A DNA stretch of 64,000 nt from Hemibagrus wyckioides (Eukaryota; Chordata; Actinopteri; Siluriformes; Bagridae), in the NCBI RefSeq assembly GCF_019097595.1, contig NC_080717.1:7590001-7654000 (forward strand), read 5' to 3'. The position numbers were made by a program, and so were the translations under genes. Positions 12,476 to 25,530 of the stretch are shown one piece after another. The first letter of the stretch is position 1; each line of letters begins with the position of its first letter. The notes beneath the pieces are model-generated. The model searched no databases. It had not been told where the DNA came from and worked only from the letters and a program-made list of their open reading frames with translations.

Positions 12476-13254
12476 TCATAGAGCTAAACATATCTTCAGA
12501 ACCCTGAAGTCAATTTACATACATTTTGCTTTATTTGTTGACCGAACAGTACAAAATGTCATGTATAAACTCATTTCCATGAAAGGTTAAGCTTTTATGT
12601 GTTCACTGTCAGGTGATGTAGAAACATATGCAGTTGCCTAGCAACATAGCAACATAAATCAAAGCACACAGCGTTCTCTTTTCTCTCTTTCTGCCATCAG
12701 TTTGATGGCTTTTGAATGGAGCATGTTTCAAAAAAAAGAGTTCTATCCTTAAGTGCAATTCAAGAGCATTTCTGTTTGTCCTTCATTTTTCACATTACAT
12801 TCTGAATAAACACTCAGGGACAGAGGTAGTAAGCTGTTGCTCCCGTTTCTAGGAGTAAATAGGTCGAAATTAGTGTACAAGCCTAAACCCACACTTTAAA
12901 CATCGCACACCATATGGCAAGTTGATGCAAAGAAGAATAGGGGGAATGGAAAGTGTGTGTGATTGTATGTTCTGTTTGATATACTAAATTTTGAGCAATT
13001 AGAGGCGGACAGTTTTCAACATCATTTAGTCCGTTTCCCAAACAGATGTAAATTAGCAGCACACATGTTGCCCGGAGGTTTATAGGCATTGTTCCAAGGC
13101 ATATAATTTAAACTTCAGGTTGGGCTGAAAGCACATTTTTATTTATTCATATAGATATTTTTCATTTAAAACAAAACATGTAATAATATGAGTTTTTTTT
13201 TGTTTGTTTTTTTTTTAAATAATGCTATTCTTGCATTCTATTTCCCCTAAACTA
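11561..13254. other. Non-coding, no gene seen
   Basis: Unique sequence without a recognised gene or transposon. The AATC array is listed separately. The segment about 12060-12200 has mixed composition and could be a conserved element, untested. Confidence 0.55.
12420..12475. repeat. (AATC)n microsatellite
   Basis: Perfect AATC tetranucleotide array. Confidence 0.96.
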
Positions 13255-13530
13255 AATGTCATCTACCATTCTCTGAACTGCTTATCCCACACAGGGTCAC
13301 TAGGAACCTGGAGACTAGCCCAGGGCACAGGGCTGTAGAGACCATAGTGCACAGTGCCAAACTATTGCAAGGCACAAATGCACACACTCAGACACCCATA
13401 TACTGTACACACTACAGTCAATTTAGTGACTCCAATCAACCTACTGTACCATTATGTCTTTGGACTGGGGGAGGAAATCGGAGTACTGGGACCTCCAACC
13501 CCTGAGGTGTGATGCAAAAATGCTAACTAA
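13255..13530 (-). mobile_element. SINE-like dispersed repeat
   Basis: Read on the minus strand it has the typical fish layout: a head region near 13530 (GTTAGCA...), then ACTCCGATTTCCTCCCCCAG, CCAAAGACATAATGG and CACTGTGCACTATGG. The tail region carries GACCCTGTGTGGGATAAGCAG. The same order of blocks is seen in the copies at 21630, 32702 and 41771. The head is only partly preserved and no target-site duplication is evident. Confidence 0.7.
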
Positions 13531-14480
13531 AACAACAGCAATTTTTATACACACATTATTTATGCTCTTACCATAAAATATTCTTTGTATAGTCAAGAAT
13601 TCTTTTTACATTTACATTTACACTTGAGGAACTGTTGAGTGCACCTCCAATGAGCACTATGTACAATTTAAACATAGTGTATATAACACAATATAAACAA
13701 TTTCCACTTTGTTGTTCTAGATTCTCTATTACCTTTTACATTTACACCCATACTGTACCACAAATGAAACCTGATATTCGTATGCAGTGTTTATACTGAC
13801 AGTTTCTGAAAGTCTAAAATTCCCTTCCAGGATTTTTCTGCGTGATCTGTAGAATTGTATATTTTGGCACCTTGAAATATATATTTGTGTATAAATAACA
13901 TTACACATTGCCAATCATCGTGTTGCCTTTGAATAGAGGTATGTTTAATAGAAAGAAACCGGGAGCTGGAATATATAAGCACACATGAACAAAACTTTCT
14001 TGGCACCTGGAATTCTGTATGTAGCCAAAATTCAATGTGTTACATTCACTGATCTGAAAAAAATAAAAAAAAGTGATGTATCGATACACACACTGGTACT
14101 GAGCATTGGTCCAATAATATACTCATTTAATCATACTTGTGAAATAAATTGACAGTGATCTTGATGTATTTCATGATTAAAGAAGCAATCAAATCAAAAT
14201 ATATCAGAAAATATATCACAAGTATCTGCTACAACATCTTAACAATACAAATAACCTGATGAAACATCTTTAATTTTAACAGAATCTTTAATAGCGGGCA
14301 CACTGTTCGATGCATTGAGTTCAGCAATGCATCGAACTCTCATAATACTCTCCATAAAGACAATGCTTTAACATCATACCAAGGTTTAAAAGTGTGCTTG
14401 AGGACAATGTTTGTTGCTAGGAAAACATTACAGCAAGCAGCATAAAAACTGTTCACACTGATTCTGACTGACTGACTCCT
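13531..14480. other. Non-coding, no gene seen
   Basis: AT-rich unique sequence. A TTTACATTTACATTTACACTTG word at about 13604 resembles the start of a common fish repeat, too short to classify. Minus-strand open frames of 60-70 residues have no recognisable motif. Confidence 0.55.
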
Positions 14481-14484
14481 TTCA

Positions 14485-15326
14485 GTACCAGCACTGGTAT
14501 CAACTCCCAGTATAAACCTTTATTGAATTGCAACATTATTTTTTGAGAGAAGTAATCAATAGAGTTATTAATAACGCCTTTACTACTGGTGCTAATACTG
14601 GTACTAGTAATACTGCTACTACTACTACTGATACTACTGGTACTACTACTACTACTACTACCCCTAATAATAATAATAATAAAGTTGCAAGGAAGCATAC
14701 AAGCTTAAAATTTGTTCAAACTGATGTGACTCATTTAAGTACCAGTACTGTACTGGTATCAACTCATTGTGAACATTTGTTCATTTGTGATTTGCTATTG
14801 CGATTGATAAAAGTAACCAGTAGTGCTTTTACTAATACCCCTAATACAGGTACTACGACCACTATTTCTGCTACTTGTACTACTGGTATTACTACTACCA
14901 CTACTTCTGCAAATGGTACTACTGGTACTACTATTGGTACTACTGTTATCACTACTTCTACTTCTGGTACTACTACTTCCACTACTTTTACTACTTGCTA
15001 CTACTTGTATTACTACTACTACTACCACTACATCTGATACTGGTACTACTGGTACTACTACTACCACTACTTGTACTACTTGTACTACTTGTACTACTTC
15101 TACTACCACTACTACTACCACTACTTCTGATACTGGTACTACTGGTACTACTACTACCACTACTTGTACTACTTGTACTACTTGTACTACTTCTACTACC
15201 ACTACTACTACCACTACTTCTGATACTGGTACTACTGGTACTACTACTACCACTACTTCTACTACTTCTACTACCACTACTTCTGATACTGGTACTACTT
15301 TTACTACTACTTCTACAGGTTTATAG
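14485..15326. repeat. TAC-rich array with 93-base higher-order unit
   Basis: Almost the whole stretch from 14580 is built of TAC/ACT triplets with regular substitutions. The block starting TCTGATACTGGTACTACTGG occurs at 15033, 15126, 15219 and 15282. Spacings are 93, 93 and 63 bases (31, 31 and 21 triplets), so the last unit lost exactly ten triplets. Nearly all changes are substitutions, so the triplet register is kept and several frames stay open: poly-Thr on plus, poly-Val on minus. The left part looks like an older duplication: a TACCAGYACTGGTATCAACTC-like word occurs at about 14488 and again at about 14741. Confidence 0.9.
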
Positions 15327-15850
15327 ACTGGTTTAAAATCACCTAACCAAATGGAATAAGGTTCTTTACGCAAACAGACTGTATTTATGGAAGCTGTGGG
15401 ACAAACAGAAAGTGTTAATGACATTTTTTCAGAATATAAAAAATCTTTTCCCTGTGGTGTTGAAGCCACTTGTGACTGAAGCGTGTCCCTGTAAACCCCT
15501 GTAGTAACAGTTTTGGATGACATTGCAGATGGGCCTCACTGCTGGCATAAACTGATTTTGTTGACACATGCCAAAATCTCTTCTCTGTCTCTCGTCTGTG
15601 TTGGCTGAAATGGGCAGGGATGTGCAGATATATTGCACTCTCTCTCTAGGCCCCCCAGGCATGTCCGTGGCTAGCTGGGCTGCTCAGCTACTGTCACGGC
15701 AAAACCTGTCAAGAAAAACTGACTGCACTGAGACTAAACCTACAACCAGAAATCTTATTTGGTCTCTTTATTATTCAATTGAATTTGACAGAAACTGGTC
15801 AATGTTAGTCGGTGTGCTATGTGCGATGAAGCAGACCACCACTTGTGGCT
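15327..15850. other. Non-coding spacer between two triplet arrays
   Basis: Unique mixed-composition sequence with no recognisable gene. The open frames of 70-140 residues over it end inside or next to simple repeats and show no domain. Confidence 0.5.
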
Positions 15851-15900
15851 ATAATAATAATAACAATAATAACAACGACAACAACAACAACAACAACAAC

Positions 15901-15934
<34 letters not shown>

Positions 15935-15936
15935 GC

Positions 15937-15975
<39 letters not shown>

Positions 15976-15983
15976 TAATAATA

Positions 15984-16016
<33 letters not shown>

Positions 16017-16049
16017 TTTTTTTTTTTTTTTTTTTTTTTATTATTATCA
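15851..16049. repeat. (AAT)n/(AAC)n running into (ATT)n and T-run, self-complementary
   Basis: Interrupted AAT and AAC triplets up to about 15985 are followed by ATT triplets and a T-run of about 20. The AAT arm and ATT arm are inverted complements, so the block could fold into a long hairpin. Poly-Asn frames over it are artefacts. Confidence 0.92.
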
Positions 16050-16273
16050 TAAGCTAAGAATCAAGCCATTGCTCCCAGCCAAGAGATGGTCAGAATGCAT
16101 CTAAAGAGATCACAGTTCTTTTTCTTTCATATTTCCAAGACCAGCCTTCTTCATTCTTCATTCATTCGTTCCATCTTGTTGCTTGAACTGAAAAGGATCA
16201 CTCAAGAATGTGTTTTTTTTTTCTTACAGAATATGATTTATCATATATATTACATATTTTAAAAAATCAGACA

Positions 16274-16379
<106 letters not shown>

Positions 16380-16460
16380 TCATATTCAGATATAATATTA
16401 GCACTGACTTCCATTTTGTTTGATGTCAATTCTGAAACCTATTGACAAAGAACATTAGGG

Positions 16461-16461
<1 letters not shown>

Positions 16462-16507
<46 letters not shown>

Positions 16508-16509
16508 TA
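16462..16509. repeat. (AAT)n microsatellite
   Basis: AAT array ending with one ATG variant. Confidence 0.95.
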
Positions 16510-19500
16510 AAGGTTGTTCTTGTTTTCTATTTTATTTTATTTTATTGTATTTCTTTTTTAAATCAGTTTGCATTTTTTGGTCTTGGTGAAATTAGTCTGT
16601 CCTTGGCTTTGTTGAGAGAAGCGGCTGTGCAGCTCAGCTAGACACATAATTTAATTTATTATTCGTTTATGTATTTTCCATCTTATACTTCAAGGCTTCA
16701 AGAGTTGCTCCTGCTACTATGGCTACACTACAATTAGTATTACCAGTGCATATAAGGTTTATTAAAGTCACACTGTTAAGCTTGGATTTGACATTTGTTT
16801 AAATTTTTCTGTATATTACGCTAGGCATGCAGAACCACAACAACAACAAGCTCAACAAGCACAACAACAACAATAACAACAACAACAACAAACCTATTTC
16901 TCAATCACAGTGCAGTTTCAGACATTTCATTTCATAAATAATAAAATGTTCATCTGAGATATTGACACTTCAGTGTCTGTAGAGAGTGCAACCTTCAAAT
17001 ACTCTTTATTTTGATGGCAGGATATGTACTGTAAATCAAAGCACAATGTAGCTCAACGTGATTTCAGATGCATGATTTTATTTGAAGCAGCCTGTTCCTC
17101 ACCATTATGATTTTTTTATTTTTTTTTCATCTGAAGATGGCTGACTATGGACTTGTATAAAGAAATTAGACTGAGAATTGTCGGCAGATGTGATTCTTCA
17201 AGGTAGAATAAAGCATGAAACATTAACATACTCTGACTGATGTTTCTCTATACAGCCATTAATTGTCCATATCAAATGTGTGAGCTTGACAAAGATGAGA
17301 CCATTTGCTCTAAACGTGCGCTAGTGGGAGGATTAATATCCTAGCATTAATGTAGATCTAGCAGCCCACCTCCACACTCTGAGCAGACACGACCCTGCAT
17401 ACAGAAAGAAATTTCGATATTTACTTAAGGGGTGGGGGAGAAATGTCAAAAAGGCAATGCGATAAGCAGAGAAAGGCTGACCTTTTGTTTATTTTGTGCT
17501 TATTGTGTAAGGCCAAAATTGCCTGAGACCTCAAAATGCCACGGTGCAGCCCTCCACGGAGATGGAAGATTAGCCTCTAGATGCTCCACTCTCTGACCCG
17601 ACTACACACAAACCAAAAAGTATTGACAGAGCATTATTATCATTCCTGTTTTTATTCTGCGGTGACATGTTAATCACAATACGGAATTAGAGCCACATGC
17701 ACTCCTAGGGACTTTGATTGATTCCCATAACAGCTTAGATAACTCAGTTGACATTTTTTTTCCAGGCTTGCATGATTTCCTCTCCAGGATATATTGGTAC
17801 TTGAGAAATGAACCTGACAGCGAGAACCGTGAATCATGACTATCGAGAAGCTCAAATGGTCAGGGCTCAGCCAGAGAGCACAGCTTCTTAAAATTTCGCC
17901 CGGCTTCCACCGATAATAAAACATGCACTGAGCCGCAAGCTACAGGATGAGCTGGACAGCTTTGAGGCTACTTTATCCTGTTTTCTCCACTAGCAGAAAT
18001 ATTACTCGGGCCCATGTTTCTTTAAGCTAAAGCTTGAAAGTGGGTTACATCTTGAGGAAGATCCGGGAGATTAAAAAGTTGGCTACATTTGGTATTATCA
18101 AGCATGATGTCATTGCTTAAACATAATTCTGTCATTATCCTGCATGCATAACTAAATAAATATCACCATCCTAAGATGATGTGGTTCATATTCATTTCAA
18201 ATCCTTTTTCAAATGCTATTTGCTAAGCTAAATCCACAGCTAATGTGTCAGGCTGGGGAATACCTCCAGGAAGGGATATCACATGACTCAGTTCTCATTT
18301 TCAGTCCTGATAATGCTAGAGGATGGGAGCAGACAGAAAGGGACAATATTCACATTTCATTTTTGGATCAGTGCCCAGCAGACCTTGTTGTAAATACCTC
18401 AGTGAGCAAAGAGTGACCAATATTGGATTTGGCAAAAGGATAAAATACAATTTATGAAATGGGTTCGATGTTCTAACACTGTGTTGTCTGCAAATGTATA
18501 GCTGTTGGCATTCAATCTCAATACTCTCCACCCAAGTGTTTGGCTGTGGGTTAGCCTGAGTCTCAGTTTCTTTGCTCCTGGCCACCTAAATGACCATTTT
18601 AGAAAGGGGTAATTAATTTCAGACCCTTTTTAATACTTCCAGTCCATGTAGTATAATGTTACATACTTAATGCTACAGCTGTACTTTGAGCTGTTTGTTT
18701 GGGGTCGTTGAAGTCTTCTTGAAGCATTTATTTTCTCCCCAAATTCAGGTTCTTGGCTGATATGTTCCAATATATCACACCATTCAAGTTTCCTTCCTTT
18801 CAACTGTTTCCACCTTCGTATACGTCACTATTGGTACACTGTTCTTGGGATCATACAAGCAACAATTCAATTCAGTTCAATTTTATTCAATAGTTCATTG
18901 TCACATTGGTAAATGACTAGAGAACTGAGAAGCAAGGTTAAAAGAGGATGGGACGAGATGCCAAATGAGTGACAATGCAGTATGTTTCATGTAAAAGGAG
19001 AAAAGAGCTTCAAAGAGAAAGGAAGGAACAGAAAGCAGATTGTTATGGTATTGTTCCTTTTCTGTCTGAGTCTGAGTACAGATCGTTTGCTGATAGCTCA
19101 CAAGTGAAGCCACTCTTTCTTCACAAAAAAAAGAGACTCTGCTGAAACTCTGTCTCTCTCTACAAAATATGACACTTATAGGATCAAAGGAGATTGTAGT
19201 CAGGATGGTCTGATGAGTGCAAATTTACAGTAATTCTTACAAAACAGTAATTCTTACAAAAGTTATGAATGGCGAGGGTGAGAAAACGGTGAGATCATTT
19301 AGTGGTCTATAAGAACAGGCTGCATTCAGAGTTGGCAAAAGTCTAAAAGTCCCATCGATATTTATAAGGGGGATATTTTTGTATTTAGATATGAGTTATA
19401 CGGCTGCTTAAATTTGCTTTCTGGGGCTTCTTATTCAGAGTATTAAAAATAAATGAATGTAGTCACAAGATGTTAATTGAGGTAATGAAATTGGTTATGT

Positions 19501-20479
19501 GTGTGGGATGTAGGGTGATTTATTAAGATGTTAATTTGCTAATTTGAGTTATCAAATGAATCAAATAATGGTAATGAATTGGTTAATTTGGTGCTTTACT
19601 GCATGTACAGTATGGGCAGGTATAAAGTATAGCTGTCCGAACAACTATCTGGCTCACTTTAGGTGCTTTATCAATAATATATCTATATATATAGGCAATG
19701 TCTCTGGGTGACAATGTTATACTTAAAAAGGGGCAATAAAATTGATTAAATAAGTATGTAAGTCAATGTATGAATATAGATGATTCTTTAAAGTATCATA
19801 TATAGGCACCTATGTTACCTATGTTATCACACATGACTAAAATACTTACTGTAACTTTTTCACAACCAGTTGGCTTCTTTGACCATATGTGTACAGGTGC
19901 TACAACAATACAGTTTAGCTGGAAAAAAAATAGACCCAGATATTTTTCAAAAATCAAAAATCAAAAATTTTTATAAAGATTTATTCATGTTTATTGATAC
20001 GTCTGGATGTATTTTGAATGACTTTATATCAGAAATATAAATATAATAAAATGCTGCCCTGAGGCAACAATGTACCATAAAGTAATCACAAAAGGCCATA
20101 ACACAAGCATTAGGAAGCTATATAGCAGCTATATATATATTGCAGTCCTAACAACTTTGGTAGACTGATCTTTATGTGTTTGCATGAAATATCCTTCCTT
20201 TTTTCCATATAATATGTTAAAGTTTTATTACATCATTCTATTATGTTTAAGATGCAAGCCTCTTATACTATAAATGAAAGAAGAATGGAGTAGGGGGTAG
20301 CATTCCCGGTGGATACTAGTGAGAATGAGATGATGAGTAGGTCTATATGGAGAAAGTGAGAATAAGGATGATGATGTAGATGAAGATGAAGGTAGAAGAA
20401 TGCTAAGAAATCCGCAGGGAGAAAGGGAGGGTGAGAATGAGGAAGATGATGATGGTGAATAAGGAGGTCGAGTGAGGCA
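16510..20479. other. Gene desert
   Basis: No gene or transposon recognised. A CAA-rich tract is listed separately. The block about 17250-17930 has balanced composition, a near-absence of simple repeats and many dispersed unique words, so it is a candidate conserved non-coding block. 18860-18895 contains the short AATTCAATTCAGTTC motif common in fish DNA. Confidence 0.55.
16831..16895. repeat. (CAA)n interrupted microsatellite
   Basis: CAA triplets interrupted by CTCAACAAG and AAT. Confidence 0.9.
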
Positions 20480-21480
20480 CTGTGGGAGGAAACTATAGAC
20501 TCGGTTCCAACAGGGTGGCTCCAGGAGCCTATGGCAGAGAATGACAACAGACTTTAAAACACAGTCCTAGAGATCGGCAAATGTGGATACGTCTCTGTCG
20601 GACGAGCTGAACACTTTTTACGCTTGCTTTGAGGCTGCAGCGGAGTGTGTCAGAGCAGGGAACGCTTTCATCATCTCAGAGCATGATGTGAGGAAGGCTT
20701 TCAGGAGAGTGAACACAAGGAAAGCAGCAGGACCAGACGGCATCTCTGGTCGGGTCCTTAGAGCCTGTGCTGACCTGCTAGAACCGGTGTTCACGGACAT
20801 CTCCCTGGCACGGTCAGTAATTCCCACATGCTGTAAACAGGCCATTATCATTCCTGTCCCAAAGAAACCCTAGGCTGCCTGCTTCAATGACTATTGCCCA
20901 GCAGCCCTGACCTCAGTTGTGATGAAGTGCTTGAAAGGCTGTCATTACCTGACATTTTGGATACATTACAGCTCAGACACTCAACCCTATGATGCCATCA
21001 CACACCTCTTAATGAGTCATCTGGATACCAGGAAACAAAATTATCCTAAAATGTTGTTTGAAAAATACAGCTCAACATTTAACAAAATAATTATCTAATA
21101 AATCACCATCAAGTAAGAGGACCTCTGACAGTGTCTCACCCTCAGCACTGAAACACCCCAGGGTTGTGTCCTGAGCCTCTTGCTGTATTCACTGTAAACT
21201 TAAACCTGTGATGCCACCTGTTAAGTAATTTCCACACCTGCACCATCAAGATAATTGTGACAGGAAGCATCACACCCTGGTTAGGCAACAGCACCCAGCA
21301 GGACAGGCAAGCAAAGGTGGCATAAAGAGCACAGTATCTGCACTGAGCTTCCTGACCTACAGTTTATCTATAGCAAGCAATGCTGAACCATGGCCAGAAA
21401 AATAGTAAAGGACCTCAGCCATTTGAACAATGGACTCTTCACACTGTTGTGGTCAAGGAAGGCATTTGTAATTGGTAAAT
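20480..21480 (+). pseudogene. L2/CR1-type LINE relic, reverse transcriptase
   Basis: An open frame at 20583-20873 contains the RT entry block: DELNTFYACFEAA, then EHDVRKAFRRVNTRKAAGPD with G-I-S-G, VLRACADLLEPVFTDI and IIIPVPKKP. It then hits a stop, and decayed homology continues: NDYCPAALTSVVMKC near 20890, MLFEKYSSTFN near 21050 (the block that carries the first catalytic Asp in active copies), and a TP-QG-VLSP-type segment near 21150. A C-terminal part with GQASKGG-like text follows to about 21480. The region that should hold the F-A-D-D catalytic motif is deleted near 21230. The FNLSL segment between VFTDI and SLARSV is also missing. This is a fossil of a fish L2-like non-LTR retrotransposon, not a host gene. 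Confidence 0.85.
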
Positions 21481-21629
21481 TTTTTCTCCTTATCTATAAA
21501 AAAAATCTATTGTTCTAATATTTTCCTCAAAACTATTCAAACATAATAATAACATAAACATATAATTTTATTGACTTATTATTATATTATATATCATTAT
21601 ATAATTATTATATTATTATATCATAATTC

Positions 21630-21975
21630 TAAAGGAACACAGTGGTTTAGTAGTCAATCACTTTTAATCACTTTTGCTTTGCATCTCTGGGATTGATTTG
21701 ATTGCCCTGTGTGCATGGAGTTTGCATGTTCTAGCTGTGTTATGTGGGGTTCCTTTTGGTACTTTGGGTTCCTCCCCAGTACAAAGACTGCAATGTAGGC
21801 TGAGTGGCATCTCTAAATGGTCCATAGTGAGTGAATGGTGTGTGTATGTGATTATGCCTCGCAATAGGCTGGCACCTCATCCAGGATTTCTCCTGCCTTG
21901 TGCCCAGAGTCAACTGGCATAGGAGCCAGGCTTCCTGTGACCCTGTGTAAGATAAGCAGTACAGCAAATGTATGT
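21630..21975 (+). mobile_element. SINE-like dispersed repeat, tRNA-headed
   Basis: The head reads ACACAGTGGTTTAGTAGTCA, a degraded tRNA A-box-type start. Middle blocks are GTGTGCATGGAGTTTGCATG and GGGTTCCTCCCCAGTACAAA. The tail ends CCTGTGACCCTGTGTAAGAT followed by AAGCAGTACAGCAAATG. Layout matches the copies at 32702 and, on the other strand, 13255 and 41771. Any ORFs over it are spurious. Confidence 0.8.
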
Positions 21976-23039
21976 ATGTCTGTACTGATGGATATCATAG
22001 TTCATTGGGGGTTTAAGTTTGTAGTTTCAGATTCTGGAGATCTGAAATACTGATGTGAGCAATTGCTTACATACCTTAATTCTGAGTATGGGCCTATGTT
22101 AGTGGAACACAGCAGACGTGAACAGAGCAGATGTGAGCTTTGTCCCTTAGTAAAGTCAACCTTTCGGTAAACCAAACAGATTGAAGCTTTTTTGCTTGCT
22201 CACCTCTTCTTCCTCTTTGCTTTCTATTTTGAAAGGGGAAGGGAAGGGGGGTGTTTCATGAGACAGCATTGTTTAGATGTGTCATGTTAGTCATTACCCC
22301 TCTAGCTCATCTCCCACCCAGTGCTTCTGCCTCCTGATACATTGATTTCTTTCTCTCATATTTGTCTAATTTTATATCATTTGTTATATACATCCCACAA
22401 AATTACTGTCACATCTAAATCCAACACCACTGCAAGATCCCTACTCCCACTCATCTTCCTACTGACTCAGTGCATTCATTAAGGCTCTGTTTATAAATGC
22501 AATACCTCAGTAAACCATGACACTTAGTCAGAGGTTTTACTCAGAGATACTGCATGCTGTGTATCTCTGAGCAATATTTTTAGTTATAGATTTTACACAT
22601 TTTGATCATACACACTTTCTTTTCCTGTATGCTTTTACGTTGTCTTCTTTGCCTTGTTTTCCTGTCTGTTTACTATCTCTTGCCTGACTAGCTTCTTTTG
22701 CTTGCCAATTTAGATTACTTACTTTAATGCCTCCCTAATTATAAAAACTTCAGAACTGCTAATGCATTATCCTTGCTTTAATTTCCTGCTTTCCCAGTTG
22801 TCAATCATTTTTATTTTATTTTATTTTATTTTATTTTATTTTATTTTATTTTATTTTATTTTATTTTATTTTATTTTATTTTATTTTCCACTGTAGACTA
22901 AAGTCTATGCATAGAGTCTATATGAAGTAAAATTGAAACTGTGAAAGGATATGAATTTTTATAGATGATCTACAGTGAACAAGATTGTTCTCAAGAATCC
23001 TGTTACATACCAGTATATTTATAAAAAACCTCTTTGCCT
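21976..23039. other. Non-coding, no gene seen
   Basis: AT-rich unique sequence plus a TTTTA array. No recognised gene. Confidence 0.55.
22807..22887. repeat. (TTTTA)n microsatellite
   Basis: Perfect pentanucleotide array of about 16 units. Confidence 0.96.
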
Positions 23040-23660
23040 CTACCAGGAGGTTAATATGTGACCACTGACAATGCTTTCTCAAAGATGACATTTTCTCCAG
23101 AGTAGATGCCAGAAATATAGATTTTAAGTTTGCTAATAATTTTGAACACTTTTGATTTTTTTCCGAAATATAATATTAGATTGGTAGGAAGTGTAGAGGC
23201 CCTTGCTTTGAATGACTTCTGCGCACATCTGCGGCCACAGGACATCACTAGTTTCTCACAGTGCTTCGGTGTGGTCTTGGTCCACTCTTCTTTCAGTCTC
23301 TTCCACAGTTTGGTAACTGTAGTGGGATTCTTAGCAGTAAATTTGTTGCCAAGGATTTTCCATAGGTTTTCAATCGGGTTTAGATCAGGACTCTGTGCTG
23401 GCCATTCCATTACTTCAGTGTTCTAAACCTTAAGGAACTGCTTCACCTGTTTTGCAGTGTAACAGGGTTGGTGTTGTCTTGCATGAAAACTGCAGGCTGA
23501 TTGCGAGATGCTCAGAGAGAAGCAACCTTATTTTGCCAAAGGAGGTTCTGATAAACATTTTCATTCACCCAGTCATTTAGCTGTATAACAGGCCCAGCTC
23601 CTGCTGCAGAAAGTATCCCCCAAACCATGAAATTTCCAGTTCCTTCCCTGCAAAAATCTC
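23040..23660 (-). pseudogene. Tc1-like transposase relic (catalytic domain)
   Basis: On the minus strand, from about 23660 down, the order is FMVWGILSAAGAGP, WVNENVYQNLL, then FMQDNT (the second catalytic Asp block, QDN kept). A frameshift and stop follow, then MEWPAQSPDLNPIENLWKIL (third catalytic residue, the Glu of NPIEN, kept), then WTKTTPKHCEKLVMSCGRR and KARASTLPTN. The first catalytic Asp and the DNA-binding half are absent. Stops at the codon after VASL and before NTEV, plus the frame change between QDN and SPDLNP, make it inactive. It is a different Tc1 lineage from the relics at 6045 and 49340. Confidence 0.9.
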
Positions 23661-24479
23661 CCTGTAAAGTGTGCTTAAATAAAATTCACTCATCCTCTTA
23701 AAGCAGTAAACTGTCTGCAGTACATTGACTACTGACATTATCCTAATGCCATAAGAGTAGATTATAAGATGTCTCATCCTTAACCTGGCAACAAATTTGG
23801 TGATTCTAGTATTCAATTAGTATTAGATCAATAAAAATACATTAACTTGGTGTGATGGTGTGTGTAGTCACGCATCTACTGAGTCAACCTACCATCAACT
23901 CTGTTTTTTTTATTATTATTATCATTATTATTTGTTATGGCTAAGACATTTAAATTTAAGATATAATAAGAATGATGTTTATTTCTTTCTTGAATTTATT
24001 TAATTGAATAAGTCTTTAGAGTAAAGTTAAAAAAGAAAGAATGAAATAAATCTAATCTGGTGAGGGAAAACTGGGTTGTTAAACATGGGGGATACCCCTT
24101 TCCTAGTTTATTTCTCCTCACATGGGTGCATGTTCATTTATTGACACAAATATAGCAATTGAGCGAAAAGAGGGGGGAAAATGGCTTATAACCAACTAAA
24201 TTTGCTATACTCTAGTGTCAAACCCCTAAGGAATGCTTGAGTCTGCACAGATATGGAGCCTTAAGATAATCCATTAAGTACTTAAGGACACTTAGTACAA
24301 AATGGAACCAATTAGCATAAGCTTTTTGCAACCTGGGAAGAGAGGGAGATTTTCTATACCAGAAGGGTACATCAGAGGCAACAAACAAACAAAAACATTT
24401 CTTTTAAAGCATTTCAAAACTCTAAAACCTTTAATAAAACCTAGAACTATATAAAGAGCCTTGTAGATTGTCCGTAACA
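23661..24479. other. Non-coding, no gene seen
   Basis: AT-rich sequence without a recognisable gene or element. Part of it may be unrecognised N-terminal sequence of the adjoining Tc1 relic. Confidence 0.5.
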
Positions 24480-24783
24480 AGCATGTCAAAGTTGTGCAGC
24501 AGGTAATGTTGCTGGCTTCTAGCTCCAGGCTTCAATCCAGAGCAAGGGCTGTTGTCTGTTTGGATTTCTGAGGATGTTTTTCCTATGTAGGTTGTCTCTG
24601 GGTTGTTCAGTTTCCTCCCACCTCCCAAAAACTGGTCAGTGGTGGATTCTAACAGCTGAATTGTATGTATGAGTGAATGTATGTATGAGTACATGGTGCA
24701 ATGCAATGGGCAGTCAGTTCCATCCAAGGTGCTCATTACATCCCTGAAATGGAAAGTGGTTCCTTAAGATGAATGAATGACCT
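24480..24783 (+). mobile_element. SINE-like dispersed repeat (second subfamily)
   Basis: The head GTGCAGCAGGTAATGTTGCT is followed by GGCTTCTAGCTCCAGGCTTC, then CAGTTTCCTCCCACCTCCCA and a tail ending AAGATGAATGAATGACC. The GCAGCAGGTAGTGTTGCTGCC-type head and GATGAATGAATG tail mark a common fish tRNA-derived SINE group distinct from the copy at 21630. It is internally shortened after about 24720. Confidence 0.75.
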
Positions 24784-25505
24784 ATTATCAGCTTTACACC
24801 GTAGTATATGATCATGCCAGGGTAAAGATATTTCAGAACCTTGCAGCAATTCAGACCCAGGGAGAACCACAGGTAAGGTATTAAATCTTTTACTCTCTTG
24901 GGAAAGTGAGGATGACTGGTAGGTGTAAAAGTGAATCATTAAAAAAATCACAAACAGGCAAGCTCTAAACAAGCATCAACAACAAAATAATGTCACCACT
25001 ACTTACCATCTCATCCATTTTTGTGTGTGATTCTTTTTTTTTCTTTTGCTCGTTAAAAATAGGCAGCTGCTTAGCATATCAAAGGCAGAAACCCGAGAGA
25101 GGGAAAATGACAAGCACAACTTCCCTGTGTTCAACTGAACTAATGCTGTCGCTTCATGCTAAACACAGGGTGTCGAAACTAAAGTTCATCATGTACTTTT
25201 CATCACCAGGAGTGTACATTATTGAAATTTTAAAAGGTGAACTGCTACACAGCAAGCGTGGATGGGAAGAGATTCTATTTTGATATTTTACTTTCTTTTG
25301 TCAAGGAAAAAATTGCTGTTTTTGCTACTGTACACTGCACGCCTCAGCAACTTCTCTCAGAGGAGCAGTTGGAGGAGAAGGCTGCCTTCATGGGTCTTAA
25401 ATAAAAAAAAAAGTGAGCCTTGCAATCACTTGCAAGACAGCTGTTCTCTGCTTTTCGATTTTACGGAGGTATTAACTGGGTGCATGTCTGTTCTATGTGT
25501 CCTTC

Positions 25506-25530
25506 TGTGTGTGTGTGTGTGTGTGTGTGT
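25506..25530. repeat. (GT)n microsatellite
   Basis: GT dinucleotide array. Confidence 0.93.

Noticed and set aside
14528..15523. Poly-Thr (plus) and poly-Val (minus) open frames of 150-240 codons
   Set aside because: They are translations of a TAC triplet array, open in several frames on both strands, with no start context, domain or non-repeat coding sequence.
15568..15978. 136-codon frame ending in poly-Asn
   Set aside because: The tail is an AAT microsatellite, and the first part has no recognisable domain.
20263..20547. 94-codon minus-strand His/Leu-rich frame
   Set aside because: Antisense of GATGAT/GAAGAT-rich sequence leading into a LINE relic.
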